Below are positions 34,267 to 42,887 of a stretch of 64,000 bases of DNA, piece by piece. The notes beneath the pieces were generated by a model. It was not told the origin of the DNA and did not search any database. It saw only the letters and a program-made list of their open reading frames with translations. Source of the DNA: Hymenobacter radiodurans (GTDB lineage: Bacteria; Bacteroidota; Bacteroidia; Cytophagales; Hymenobacteraceae); the NCBI RefSeq assembly GCF_004355185.1, contig NZ_CP037922.1, forward strand, positions 4,248,001-4,312,000. The letters run 5' to 3'. The first letter of the stretch is position 1. Every line of letters begins with the position of its first letter. Made by a program: the position numbers and the translations under genes.

Positions 34267-35328
34267 CTACTCATTGGCATTGGCGGCAAACTTCTCCCAC
34301 TTCTCTAGCACGGTAGCAAAATCGGCTGGCAACTCTGACTCGAAGTGTAATTGCTGACCCGTATCAGGATGCTCGAATCCTAATGATTTGGCGTGCAATG
34401 CTTGGCGAGGCATTATAGCAAAAGCTTTCTCAACAAAAGCCTTGTAGGAGCCCGTACGCTGTCCGTACACGATTTTGTCGCCCCCATAGGTCGCGTCGGA
34501 GAACAGTGGGTGGCCAATATGTTTCATGTGCACCCGGATCTGATGCGTACGTCCGGTTTCGAGGTTGCATTGCAGTAGCGCTACATGTCGGAATGTTTTG
34601 AGCACCTTGTAATGCGTAACAGCGTGCTTTCCCTGCTCACCATCAGGAAATACGGCTTGTACCTTACGATCTTTCGCGCTACGGCCTACATGGCCTCTTA
34701 TAGTGCCTTCCATCTCCTTCGGAATCCCCCAGACCAGTGCCAGGTACGTGCGCTCGATAGTATGATGGAAGAACTGCTGCGAGAGGTGTGTCATAGCCCA
34801 CTCCGATTTGCCTATTACCAGCAGGCCCGAAGTATCCTTATCAATGCGATGTACTAGTCCAGGACGTATTTCGCCGTTGCGGCCCGTAGGAAGATTCTTT
34901 AGGTGGTGGGCCAATCCGTTGACCAACGTGCCCTGCCAGTTTCCGAAAGCCGGATGCACAACCAGTCCGGCAGGCTTGTTTACAAGTAGCAAGGCCGAAT
35001 CCTCGTAGGGAATATCCAGCTCCATCGGTTCAGGTACCACCTTAAACTCCCGGGGCGGCTCCGGCAGCGTGATGGTGATAATGTCATACGGCTTAATTCG
35101 GTAGCTGGCCTTAACCACTTTTTCGTTCACCTGCACTGCTTCAGCCAGAATAGCATTCTGAATCTTGGTGCGCGAGGTGTGCGAAAGCCGATTTAGCAGA
35201 AACTTGTCTAAGCGCAGCATCTCCTGCCCCCGATCTACCTGAATACGGTGGTGCTCATAGAGTTCGTCGCCGCCCTCGCCCATTTCTTCGTCAGCCAGAT
35301 CATCGGGGGGCAAATTTTCAGTAAGCAT
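34267..35328 (-). CDS. rluD: RluA-family 23S rRNA pseudouridine synthase
   Basis: A 353-residue enzyme with an N-terminal S4 RNA-binding domain (MLRLDKFLLNRLSHTSRTKIQ, residues ~36-80) and the catalytic pseudouridine synthase domain. The catalytic Asp lies in LVHRIDKDTSGLLVIGKS; LVNKPAGLVVHP and ETGRTHQIRVHMKHIGHPL are further signatures. RluD, which modifies helix 69 of 23S rRNA, is the likeliest member given the S4 domain, but RluC-type specificity cannot be excluded. Confidence 0.9.
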   Translation of the reverse strand: MLTENLPPDDLADEEMGEGGDELYEHHRIQVDRGQEMLRLDKFLLNRLSHTSRTKIQNAILAEAVQVNEKVVKASYRIKPYDIITITLPEPPREFKVVPEPMELDIPYEDSALLLVNKPAGLVVHPAFGNWQGTLVNGLAHHLKNLPTGRNGEIRPGLVHRIDKDTSGLLVIGKSEWAMTHLSQQFFHHTIERTYLALVWGIPKEMEGTIRGHVGRSAKDRKVQAVFPDGEQGKHAVTHYKVLKTFRHVALLQCNLETGRTHQIRVHMKHIGHPLFSDATYGGDKIVYGQRTGSYKAFVEKAFAIMPRQALHAKSLGFEHPDTGQQLHFESELPADFATVLEKWEKFAANANE

Positions 35329-35367
35329 AAGTAGCTGGTGCGCTTTTGTTAATCAGGTCTCAAAACA

Positions 35368-35398
35368 AGAAAGCCGGAACATTAAGTCCCGGCTTTCT
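35368..35398 (-). terminator. Terminator of the ompH operon
   Basis: A 10-bp stem (AGAAAGCCGG and complement) with an 11-base loop, followed by TTGTTTTG on the minus strand, 23 bases beyond the ompH stop. Confidence 0.75.
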
Positions 35399-35420
35399 AA
35401 GGCAATAGGATAAAGAAAGA

Positions 35421-36056
35421 TTACTTCTTTTTGCCCTTCTTAGCAGTGTTTGCTGCTGGCGTAGCAGCCGGTGCGGCTGGTGTAGTCTTAGCCGGTGCTG
35501 CAGCAGCAGCTTGATTGGCACCAGGTGTTACACCCATTTTCTTGAGGATCATATCGGAGATATCGCCTTCTTTAGGGCCGTGTAAGAGCACTGGGCTAGC
35601 ACCATCCGAGTTCAATACATAGGTGTAACCGTTTTCAGTGGCTACTGCATCAATTGTCTTTTGTAGCTTATCCAAAGCGGGCTTCAGCAGCGTTTGCTGC
35701 TTCTGCTGGAGTGAGTTGTCGGCGCTGCGCTGAAACTCCTGAATAGAGCCCTGCAGGCCCGTCAATTCTTTCTCTTTGTCGGCGCGTACTACTTCCGTCA
35801 TGGCACTGGCACCCTTCTGATAAGCCTCAGCCTTGGTCTGATAATCAGCAATTTTGCTCTTTAGCTGAGCTTCCAGCTGCGAGCTATACGCTTTCAGATC
35901 TGACTCGATCTGCTTGCTTTCAGGCATCTGGCTGAGCACATAGTCCACGCTAGTGTATCCGATCTTTAGCGGAGCCTGGGCTAGGGTAGTCGTAGCGGTT
36001 GTGAAAGTAAGGGCGGCCGCGGCCAAAGCAAAGCGGATTTTGTTCATGGTGGTCAT
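35421..36056 (-). CDS. OmpH/Skp-family periplasmic chaperone
   Basis: A 211-residue exported protein with a signal peptide ending TTLAQA, a core beta strand (LKIGYTSVDYVLSQMPESK), and two long coiled-coil helices (ESDLKAYSSQLEAQLKSKIA onward), as in Skp, which shields outer-membrane proteins in the periplasm. The C-terminus is an unusual Ala/Pro/Thr-rich tail ending in Lys. It lies 33 bases after a second OmpH-like gene and after bamA, as expected for outer-membrane assembly. Confidence 0.9.
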   Translation of the reverse strand: MTTMNKIRFALAAAALTFTTATTTLAQAPLKIGYTSVDYVLSQMPESKQIESDLKAYSSQLEAQLKSKIADYQTKAEAYQKGASAMTEVVRADKEKELTGLQGSIQEFQRSADNSLQQKQQTLLKPALDKLQKTIDAVATENGYTYVLNSDGASPVLLHGPKEGDISDMILKKMGVTPGANQAAAAAPAKTTPAAPAATPAANTAKKGKKK

Positions 36057-36088
36057 TAAAAGGGAAGTTGCAAGTTAGAAAGTCAAAG

Positions 36089-36772
36089 TTAATTTTTTCG
36101 TTTTACCGGCTGAGCCGGCTGCCGGGTGCGAGGGGCCGGACGGGTAGCAGCAGGGGCATCAGTCGCCTCAGCCTCTACACCATCGGTGGGCGTAGTTGGC
36201 GTTTCTACCGTCTGTACTGCGCCCTTTGTACCAGGTTGGTTCTTTTCTTCAGAAGCTAAACCCAGTTCCTCCAGCACAAATTCAGTGTAGTCATGGACTG
36301 GATTCGTATAGAGCATGGTTAGGTCGCCAGCCTTATCAAATACAATCGCCAACTGTTTCTTCTTGGCCACCCGTTCGATAGCCTCAAACACTTGATCCTG
36401 AACAGGTTTAGTTAATTCTTGGCGCTTTTTGAATAATTGCCCTTCGAAACCGAAGATCTTATTCTGATACGCTTTTATTTCCTGCTCTTTCTTTAATATC
36501 TCATCCTGCCGCTTCTTTTTTGCAGCTTCCGTCAATAACACTTCTTCTGCCTGATAAGTGCGATATAGCTTATCAAGATCCTTCTTTTGGTTCTCGATAT
36601 CTTTTTGCCAATTCCCAGACAGCGTATTCAACTCCTGCTGGGCAGCAGCGTAGGCCGGCAGTTTACCCATTACAAACTCGGAATCCACATACCCAAACTT
36701 TTGCGCTTGAGCTGCAGAAACCGTTAGTAATCCTGCTAGTACAATGAAAAGAGAAGAAAGTAGCTTTTTCAT
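36089..36772 (-). CDS. OmpH/Skp-family periplasmic chaperone
   Basis: A 227-residue paralog of the downstream gene. Signal peptide MKKLLSSLFIVLAGLLTVSA ending QAQ, core strand KFGYVDSEFVMGKLPAYAAA, and long charged helices with QDEILKKEQEIKAYQNKIF. The last 45 residues are a Pro/Thr/Glu-rich tail ending PVKRKN. Tandem ompH genes downstream of bamA are the rule in Bacteroidota. It lies 38 bases after bamA. Confidence 0.9.
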   Translation of the reverse strand: MKKLLSSLFIVLAGLLTVSAAQAQKFGYVDSEFVMGKLPAYAAAQQELNTLSGNWQKDIENQKKDLDKLYRTYQAEEVLLTEAAKKKRQDEILKKEQEIKAYQNKIFGFEGQLFKKRQELTKPVQDQVFEAIERVAKKKQLAIVFDKAGDLTMLYTNPVHDYTEFVLEELGLASEEKNQPGTKGAVQTVETPTTPTDGVEAEATDAPAATRPAPRTRQPAQPVKRKN

Positions 36773-36810
36773 GGCGGAGATTTTAAGAATCTAGCTAACT
36801 GGCTAATGAA

Positions 36811-39321
36811 TTAGCGAATCTGCTGGCCAATAATAAAGTGGAAAATACCCTCCTTTTTAGTCTGGCCAGGCACTGTGTCAAGTGGTAAGCCATAGTCGAA
36901 CCCGAGCAAACCGAATGCCGACATAAATATGCGGGCACCCACCCCTACCGAACGGTACAGCTTATAAGGATTGTAATCGGTATACTGATCAAAAGCATTA
37001 CCGGCTTCTGCAAAGCTCAACACATACACCGTTGCTGCCGGATTAAGCGACACTGGATAACGTAGCTCCATTACGTATTTATTGTAGGCTACACCTCCAC
37101 TCGAAGCTTGTCGAGCCGTTGGAATGGAGTTGGCATCTCCTGGGTCACCATACCCACGCAGACCGATATATTCTGTACCGATGAGGAAGTTAGAGGAGCC
37201 ACCGTAACCTAAGCCTGAGCCACCCAATTTGAAGCGCTCGAAAGGTCCAATCTGCCGATCAGAGCCATACGAGCCGATGTAGCCAAAGTGAGCCCGTGAA
37301 TTAAGTACCAGCTTTCCAACGATTGGGGTAAACCACGAAGCGTCGAACATCCACTTGTGAAACTCAACCCATTCATTAACGGAAGGATGAGCGCCATTGA
37401 ATACTGAATAAGGAGGCGTCAGGTTCAAGCTTAGTGACAGCGACGAACCACGACGCGTATATGTTGGATTATCAATGCTATTGCGTGATAGGGTCGTATT
37501 TAGTGTGATATTATTCGCATTACCAGTACCGTTCCGGAAGAACTCCGTACCGAAAGCCGGATACTGATTCAACTTATACTGGCTAATGGAAAGCGAATTG
37601 CTAAGAGTAAAGTAGTCGTCAGGGAAGCGCAATTGCCGACCTAAGCCAATAGAAGCGCTGTTTACCTTGATGAATCGGTCAGTGCTGGCATCTAGCGCTT
37701 GCCCTAAACGCTGAATGCTTTTATTCAGGCTAAAGGTGAGCGAATTACGCTTACGACCCCCTAGCCAAGGTTCAGTGAAAGAGAAGGAATAGGCTTGATA
37801 TTGTAAACCATTGGCCTGCACGTTCAAAGCTAACCGTTGCCCGTCACCAGCAGGCACTGGCTTCCAGTTGCGGAAGTCACCAGCCTTACGCAGTGAGAAG
37901 TTGTTAAAAACCAGACCTACTGTACCAATAAAACCTGCATAACCACCCCAGCCGCCTGAAAGCGTGATCTGGTCAGAAGGTTTCTCAACTACTGTGTAGT
38001 TAATGTCTACTGTGCCCTCTGCTGGGTTAGGTACGGGATTAATACCAACTTTCTCTGGGTCAAAGTAACCAAGCGTCGATATCTCCCGCTGCGAGCGAAT
38101 TAACAGTTCCCGGTTAAATTTGTCCCCCGGTAGCGTCCGTAGCTCACGGCGTAGCACATGGTCGCTCGTTTTGGTATTACCTGCTATGTTCACCTCCTTG
38201 ATACGGGCCTGAACACCTTCGCTAATCCGCATCTCTAGGTCAATAGAGTCACCCTCAATCTTGGTTTCTACCGCATCAATATTGAAGAACAGGTAGCCAT
38301 CATTCATGTAGAGCGACTGCACGTCCTGCCCCGTAGGGTTGTAGCTAATACGCTTCTCGAGCTCTTCTTTGTTGTAAACGCTTCCCTTCTTGATGCCTAG
38401 AACCGACGCCAGTGTCTTATCATCGTATAGATAGTTGCCGTTCCAAGTAATGTTGCGGAAGTAATACTTGGGGCCTTCATCTACTGTAATTCGTAAGGCC
38501 AGCCCGTCCTCCTGACGAATCAACGTATCAGAAACGATAACAGCGTCTCGGTAGCCTTCAGCATTATAAAACTCCAGCAGATTTAGCTTATCCTCTTCGT
38601 ATTCAGCCCGTTGAAACTTACCTGCTGTCAGCAGTTTATACGACTTTTTAGCTTTTGTCTTCTTAAGCTTCTTCTGCAGCTTCCCATCAGTGAATGCTTC
38701 GTTACCTTCAAAAGCAATATCACGAATACGAATTTTATCCCCTTTATCTACTTTGATTTTGAGTACGACACTATTAGAAAGACTTGAGTCAGGTACTTGC
38801 GTAATGCTAACCTTAGCATCAAGGAATCCTTTGTTTGTATAGAATTTGCGTACCTGAGTGCGGGTGTTATTTAATAAAGCATCCGTAACCACTTTACCCC
38901 GGATAAGCTTGATCTTATCGCGCAGTTCATCACCTTGTCCTTTACTAATGCCTACAAAGTCGAATTTAGATAGGCGAGGACGCTCACTAAGGAAGAAATC
39001 GAGGAAAACGCGTTGCCCATCTATGCGAGTAACGGATACACTCACATCACCGAGAATACCCTGTTCCCACAAGCGGCGAATAGCTTTGCCAATCTCCTCT
39101 CCCGGGATAGTTACTGGGTCGCCAACTCGCAGACCTGTGATGCCGATAAGCGTATTTGCATCCAGATACCGCGCCCCACTAATGGTAATACCCCCTAGCT
39201 CGTAGCGCTGAGGCTCGGCAGGCGCTGCAGGAGTTTGGGCCTGCAACTGTCCGATGCCAACTATGCCAAGCGACACTACGAGGGCTAGTCGCGTGATAAA
39301 TTTATTAAGAGAAGCAATCAT
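36811..39321 (-). CDS. bamA: Outer-membrane protein assembly factor BamA
   Basis: An 836-residue Omp85 protein that inserts beta-barrel proteins into the outer membrane. A signal peptide (~29 residues, ending LQAQ) is followed by POTRA repeats (GGITISGARYLDANTLIGIT, IRIRDIAFEGNEAFTDGKLQ, YFRNITWNGNYLYDDKTLA, IKEVNIAGNTKTSDHVLRRE) to about residue 450. A C-terminal barrel carries the lid-loop region GSGLGYGGSSNFLIGTEYIG. It lies 9 bases after uppS. Confidence 0.95.
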   Translation of the reverse strand: MIASLNKFITRLALVVSLGIVGIGQLQAQTPAAPAEPQRYELGGITISGARYLDANTLIGITGLRVGDPVTIPGEEIGKAIRRLWEQGILGDVSVSVTRIDGQRVFLDFFLSERPRLSKFDFVGISKGQGDELRDKIKLIRGKVVTDALLNNTRTQVRKFYTNKGFLDAKVSITQVPDSSLSNSVVLKIKVDKGDKIRIRDIAFEGNEAFTDGKLQKKLKKTKAKKSYKLLTAGKFQRAEYEEDKLNLLEFYNAEGYRDAVIVSDTLIRQEDGLALRITVDEGPKYYFRNITWNGNYLYDDKTLASVLGIKKGSVYNKEELEKRISYNPTGQDVQSLYMNDGYLFFNIDAVETKIEGDSIDLEMRISEGVQARIKEVNIAGNTKTSDHVLRRELRTLPGDKFNRELLIRSQREISTLGYFDPEKVGINPVPNPAEGTVDINYTVVEKPSDQITLSGGWGGYAGFIGTVGLVFNNFSLRKAGDFRNWKPVPAGDGQRLALNVQANGLQYQAYSFSFTEPWLGGRKRNSLTFSLNKSIQRLGQALDASTDRFIKVNSASIGLGRQLRFPDDYFTLSNSLSISQYKLNQYPAFGTEFFRNGTGNANNITLNTTLSRNSIDNPTYTRRGSSLSLSLNLTPPYSVFNGAHPSVNEWVEFHKWMFDASWFTPIVGKLVLNSRAHFGYIGSYGSDRQIGPFERFKLGGSGLGYGGSSNFLIGTEYIGLRGYGDPGDANSIPTARQASSGGVAYNKYVMELRYPVSLNPAATVYVLSFAEAGNAFDQYTDYNPYKLYRSVGVGARIFMSAFGLLGFDYGLPLDTVPGQTKKEGIFHFIIGQQIR

Positions 39322-39330
39322 TCTAAAAAC

Positions 39331-40077
39331 TTACGAAACGGTTAGTTGCTCACTGGTTTTGCCAAACCGGCGCTCACGGCGCTGATAGGACTGAATGGCA
39401 TCGTAGAAGTGCTCACGCCGAAAGTCAGGCCACAACAAATCAGTGATATAAAGTTCAGTATAAGCTAGTTGCCAAAGCAAAAAATTACTGATACGCTGCT
39501 CACCACTTGTCCGAATGAGCAACTCGGGGTCAGGAATGCCCCCCGTAGCAAGGTATTGGGCTACAGTTGCCTCATTCACGGCCGCGGGCGCTAGTCGGCC
39601 AGCGTCTACTTCCTCGCTAATGCGTCGCATGGCCTGAGTCAGATCCCAACGGCCACTATAACTTAACGCTAGTACCAGCGTCATGCGAGTACCAGCTCGG
39701 GTCAACTCTTTAGCTTCGGCTAGTTCACGCTGACAGGATGCTGGCAAACTATCGATCTGCCCAATAGACTCCAACCGAATACCGTTTTTGAGTAGGGTGG
39801 GAGTTTCCTGGCGAATAGTATGCACCAAAAGCTGCATCAAGGCGGTCACCTCATAAGCTGGCCTGGCCCAATTTTCGGTCGAAAAGGCGTAGAGCGTTAG
39901 ATACGAAATGCCTAGCTCGGCAGCCGCTTCTACGGTGTCCCGCACAGCGGTAATAGCGCTTTGGTGGCCAAAAATCCGAAGGCCACCTTTTTGCTTAGCC
40001 CAACGCCCATTGCCATCCATAATAACGGCTACGTGGGCAGGTAAATTCTGAGAGTCAATTTCGGACCGAGAGGCCAT
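39331..40077 (-). CDS. uppS: Isoprenyl transferase (undecaprenyl diphosphate synthase)
   Basis: A 248-residue cis-prenyltransferase producing the lipid carrier for peptidoglycan and O-antigen synthesis. The catalytic Asp is in AVIMDGNGRWA (Asp 21), followed by GHQSAI, YLTLYAFSTENW and the C-terminal IRTSGEQRISNFLLWQLAYTE. Normal length. It is immediately upstream of bamA, a typical Bacteroidota arrangement. Confidence 0.95.
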   Translation of the reverse strand: MASRSEIDSQNLPAHVAVIMDGNGRWAKQKGGLRIFGHQSAITAVRDTVEAAAELGISYLTLYAFSTENWARPAYEVTALMQLLVHTIRQETPTLLKNGIRLESIGQIDSLPASCQRELAEAKELTRAGTRMTLVLALSYSGRWDLTQAMRRISEEVDAGRLAPAAVNEATVAQYLATGGIPDPELLIRTSGEQRISNFLLWQLAYTELYITDLLWPDFRREHFYDAIQSYQRRERRFGKTSEQLTVS

Positions 40078-40162
40078 TGCTATTTTTTGCGTAAAGAGGC
40101 TGCAAGTTACGCAAATGGTTGCATTTGCCTTCCGTATATGAGCGCTATAGGTCTTCTGCGCT

Positions 40163-40885
40163 TTATTCGGGGCAATAGATTTTATAGAATGTATAGGATA
40201 TGCTTACCCCGTTGTAGAAATACCAGTCTTTGGTATGAGGATTCGCGATAAACTCGTTTTGGTCGCCTAAGTGATCTAATTTATCCGAAAATGTCTTGCG
40301 AGCGCCGGCCTCTAGTCCGAGATTCCACCGAGGAGATAAAGCATATTTTATACCTGCACCAACCGGAATCGCAACACCGAGCATACCTCCGCTAGTGCTA
40401 GGAATATTAAATCCCTGGCCCTCAAATGTCGTTTTGGTGTTGGCGTAAAATCCAGCAACTCCAATAAATACATAAGGCGTGAAGTGAATTTTGTCCTTGC
40501 GATTATGGTAATTAAAGAAGTTGTATTCCACTACGCACGACACTTCAGCCAAGCCACCCTTCATAGTAGCTTGCCGATAGCTATTTAAGGGTGCCGTCGC
40601 ATCATTTACACCTTTAACATTTTCGTCATTGGCCTGTAGCATTCCGCCCGTAAAAGCCCCCCGAAGCGTAATTGGTACTGAAATATCCTTTCGATAGAAA
40701 ATAGTCAGAACTGGTCTGTTATTCTCGAACTGATAATTCGGTGAGAGTTCACCTTTATAATTTAGCCCCCCAATGCCAATACCCAACTCACTGGTATTTT
40801 GGGCGTTAGCAGAAGCAATAAAAAAAACACTCCCTACTAGCACAAGGCAAGTAAGGAGTGTTATGCGGAGAAACGATTGCAGCAT
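40163..40885 (-). CDS. Outer-membrane beta-barrel protein, DUF6089 type
   Basis: A 240-residue exported protein. Signal peptide ends IASANAQ. The rest alternates amphipathic strands with aromatic turns (ELGIGIGGLNYKGELSPNYQ, PYVFIGVAGFYANTKTTFEG, WNLGLEAGARKTFSDKLDH), a small 8-strand-like barrel. It closely parallels the gene upstream at 40928. DUF6089 proteins are widespread in Bacteroidota beside nadK, uppS and bamA; the function is unknown. The final residues are YKIYCPE. Confidence 0.85.
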   Translation of the reverse strand: MLQSFLRITLLTCLVLVGSVFFIASANAQNTSELGIGIGGLNYKGELSPNYQFENNRPVLTIFYRKDISVPITLRGAFTGGMLQANDENVKGVNDATAPLNSYRQATMKGGLAEVSCVVEYNFFNYHNRKDKIHFTPYVFIGVAGFYANTKTTFEGQGFNIPSTSGGMLGVAIPVGAGIKYALSPRWNLGLEAGARKTFSDKLDHLGDQNEFIANPHTKDWYFYNGVSISYTFYKIYCPE

Positions 40886-40927
40886 CAGACTGACTCTTGA
40901 GTGAAATAGACAGCCAGATACTAGTGG

Positions 40928-41827
40928 CTATCGGAATTTAGGGCTCTTCACGCGTGGCTGAAGAATATAGTTAAGCGTGATACCAGTAACGATGTACCAG
41001 TCATCTTCATTGCTTTTACCACGCATATTTCCTGGATCATCAAAGCCAGCAAACTCGCCAGTACGGCTAAGTGTAATGTCGCGACCGAAATACTGAGCAG
41101 CAGCGCTACGAAGATCAGCATCCTGAGCAAAGTTACCGCTTACATCATCAATGTAGTCAGTGAATGTCTTGCGCCAGCCTATTTCCAAGCCGATGTCAAA
41201 GTCCTTATTGATTTTGTAGCGAACGCCGCCACCAAATGGAATAGATATCTGAGTTTTGCTGTATCCTTCTGTCTGGCCTTCAGTATTCAGGGGCTGAAGC
41301 TCTACATAATCACCAGGATTCAAAGTCGTTGCGTTATCCTTCACTAAACCTTTGGGGTTATGGTAGAAGGCAGCAACACCTGCAAATACATAGGGCACAA
41401 AATCAGGACGCTTTACGTACGTATTGCGGTTCTCGATCAAGTCGAAAACACCAATTGCTGATAATTCAACTATGTCGTTGCGGAAGGCGAAGTTACGGTT
41501 GTAGCGATACTTAGCATCCGAATCGTTCTGGTTTGCAGCTTTCGTGTCGTCGCCAGTGATACGGCCATAAGATAGACCAGCACGACCAGATATCCGGGGG
41601 GCAAAACGGCGTGTGAAAGTCAAACCTATGTTAGGCCGTGTAGCAGCAAAACGGAAGCTGGGAACGCTAGCCTTCGGTACAATATCACCGAAATAGTTCA
41701 TAGCGTTCAGGCTTACCCCTACGGAATTGTACTGCTTCCGTCTGTTAAACTGCTGAGCGCTTGCCTCGTTGGCTACTAGTGCAAGCACGAGCAACACAGC
41801 TAAGGTGTGGGTAAAGAAATGCTTCAT
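40928..41827 (-). CDS. Outer-membrane beta-barrel protein, DUF6089 type
   Basis: A 299-residue paralog of the next gene. The start MKHFFTHTLAVLLVLALVAN at 41827 gives a signal peptide ending ASAQ. Shared features are SVGVSLNAMNYFGDIVPKAS, PYVFAGVAAFYHNPKGL, DIGLEIGWRKTFTDYIDD and a final DDWYIVTGITLNYIL strand. It carries extra loops compared with its neighbour. Its -7 box lies about 73 bases upstream. Confidence 0.85.
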   Translation of the reverse strand: MKHFFTHTLAVLLVLALVANEASAQQFNRRKQYNSVGVSLNAMNYFGDIVPKASVPSFRFAATRPNIGLTFTRRFAPRISGRAGLSYGRITGDDTKAANQNDSDAKYRYNRNFAFRNDIVELSAIGVFDLIENRNTYVKRPDFVPYVFAGVAAFYHNPKGLVKDNATTLNPGDYVELQPLNTEGQTEGYSKTQISIPFGGGVRYKINKDFDIGLEIGWRKTFTDYIDDVSGNFAQDADLRSAAAQYFGRDITLSRTGEFAGFDDPGNMRGKSNEDDWYIVTGITLNYILQPRVKSPKFR

Positions 41828-41899
41828 AATCAAACCAGGGTTAGTAATATCAGATTTTGAGAGAGCAGGGTAGCCAATAGGCATAGTAGCAGTCGGCGA

Positions 41900-41907
41900 C
41901 AAAAGTA
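41900..41907 (-). promoter_or_regulatory. Candidate -7 box for the DUF6089 genes
   Basis: Reads TACTTTTG on the minus strand, exact TAnnTTTG, 73 bases before the start at 41827. It may drive the whole downstream group through bamA and ompH. Confidence 0.45.
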
Positions 41908-41954
41908 GGGGTTGTAAAGAACTTTAAAAACAAATATTACAAATAGCCTTTCAC

Positions 41955-42848
41955 TTATACAGGTGTTCCAGCAGGGTTTCGCCGATCCAGACCCCAATTC
42001 AGCTTACTGCGCAAGGTGGTCAGAAAATTAACGTGATTCAATTTTACGAGTCGTGCCCCAAAGTTTTCACGGCGTACAGCAATCTGCACATTAGCCTCCA
42101 CGGGAACCGAACGGGAATCAAGCGACAGCAGGAAATTATTGCTTCTACCTTCTATTTCAAAGGAAATCACGCTACGATCTGACACGATAAGAGGACGCAC
42201 ATTAAGATTGTGCGGACATACGGGTGCAATAATGAAATTGTTGGTTTGCGGCAACATTACGGGCCCTCCACAGCTCAAAGAATATCCGGTAGAGCCCGTT
42301 GGAGTAGCTACAATCAGGCCATCTGCCCAATAGGAATTCAAATACTCACCATCTATGTAGGTATGCACCACAATCATAGACGATGTATCACGCTTGAGAA
42401 TGGAGAATTCGTTAAGACCAAAATTAATCTTCCCGAAAACCTCCGGATCCGTTTCTACGCGAATCAAACTTCGTTCCTCAATTACGAAATGCCCCTTATA
42501 TAAGGCGTCAATTGCCTGCGCGATGCGCTCTGGGGTGATGGTAGCTAAGAAACCGAGCCGACCAGTATTAATACCTAAAATCGGAATCTGCAGGCTTCCA
42601 ACATAGGTTACTGTATCCAATAGAGTACCGTCGCCACCGATACTGAGGATAAATTGTACGCCTCGCAGAGAATCACCACGCTGAAAAACCGTAATTTTTT
42701 CGGGCAAGCGAAGCCGAGATGAGAGAGAAGAGTGAAACGACTCAGCAATAAGAATATCAGTCTGACGAGATACCAGATCATCTAGCAAAGCCTGAACGAA
42801 AGGCAAGGTAGAGTCGTCGAGGGGCTTACCAATTATGGCGATTTTCAT
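41955..42848 (-). CDS. nadK: NAD kinase
   Basis: A 297-residue enzyme that phosphorylates NAD to NADP. The ATP-binding motif SIGGDGTLLDTV is near residue 70, followed by GINTGRLGFLA, LNEFSILKRDTSSM, and the glycine-rich loop ATPTGSTGYSLSCGGPV. Normal length. It is part of the conserved envelope-gene order between a CBS protein and uppS. Confidence 0.95.
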   Translation of the reverse strand: MKIAIIGKPLDDSTLPFVQALLDDLVSRQTDILIAESFHSSLSSRLRLPEKITVFQRGDSLRGVQFILSIGGDGTLLDTVTYVGSLQIPILGINTGRLGFLATITPERIAQAIDALYKGHFVIEERSLIRVETDPEVFGKINFGLNEFSILKRDTSSMIVVHTYIDGEYLNSYWADGLIVATPTGSTGYSLSCGGPVMLPQTNNFIIAPVCPHNLNVRPLIVSDRSVISFEIEGRSNNFLLSLDSRSVPVEANVQIAVRRENFGARLVKLNHVNFLTTLRSKLNWGLDRRNPAGTPV

Positions 42849-42887
42849 AACAAAAGAGTAACCTGCGGTAAACCGTCGGGGTAGAAT

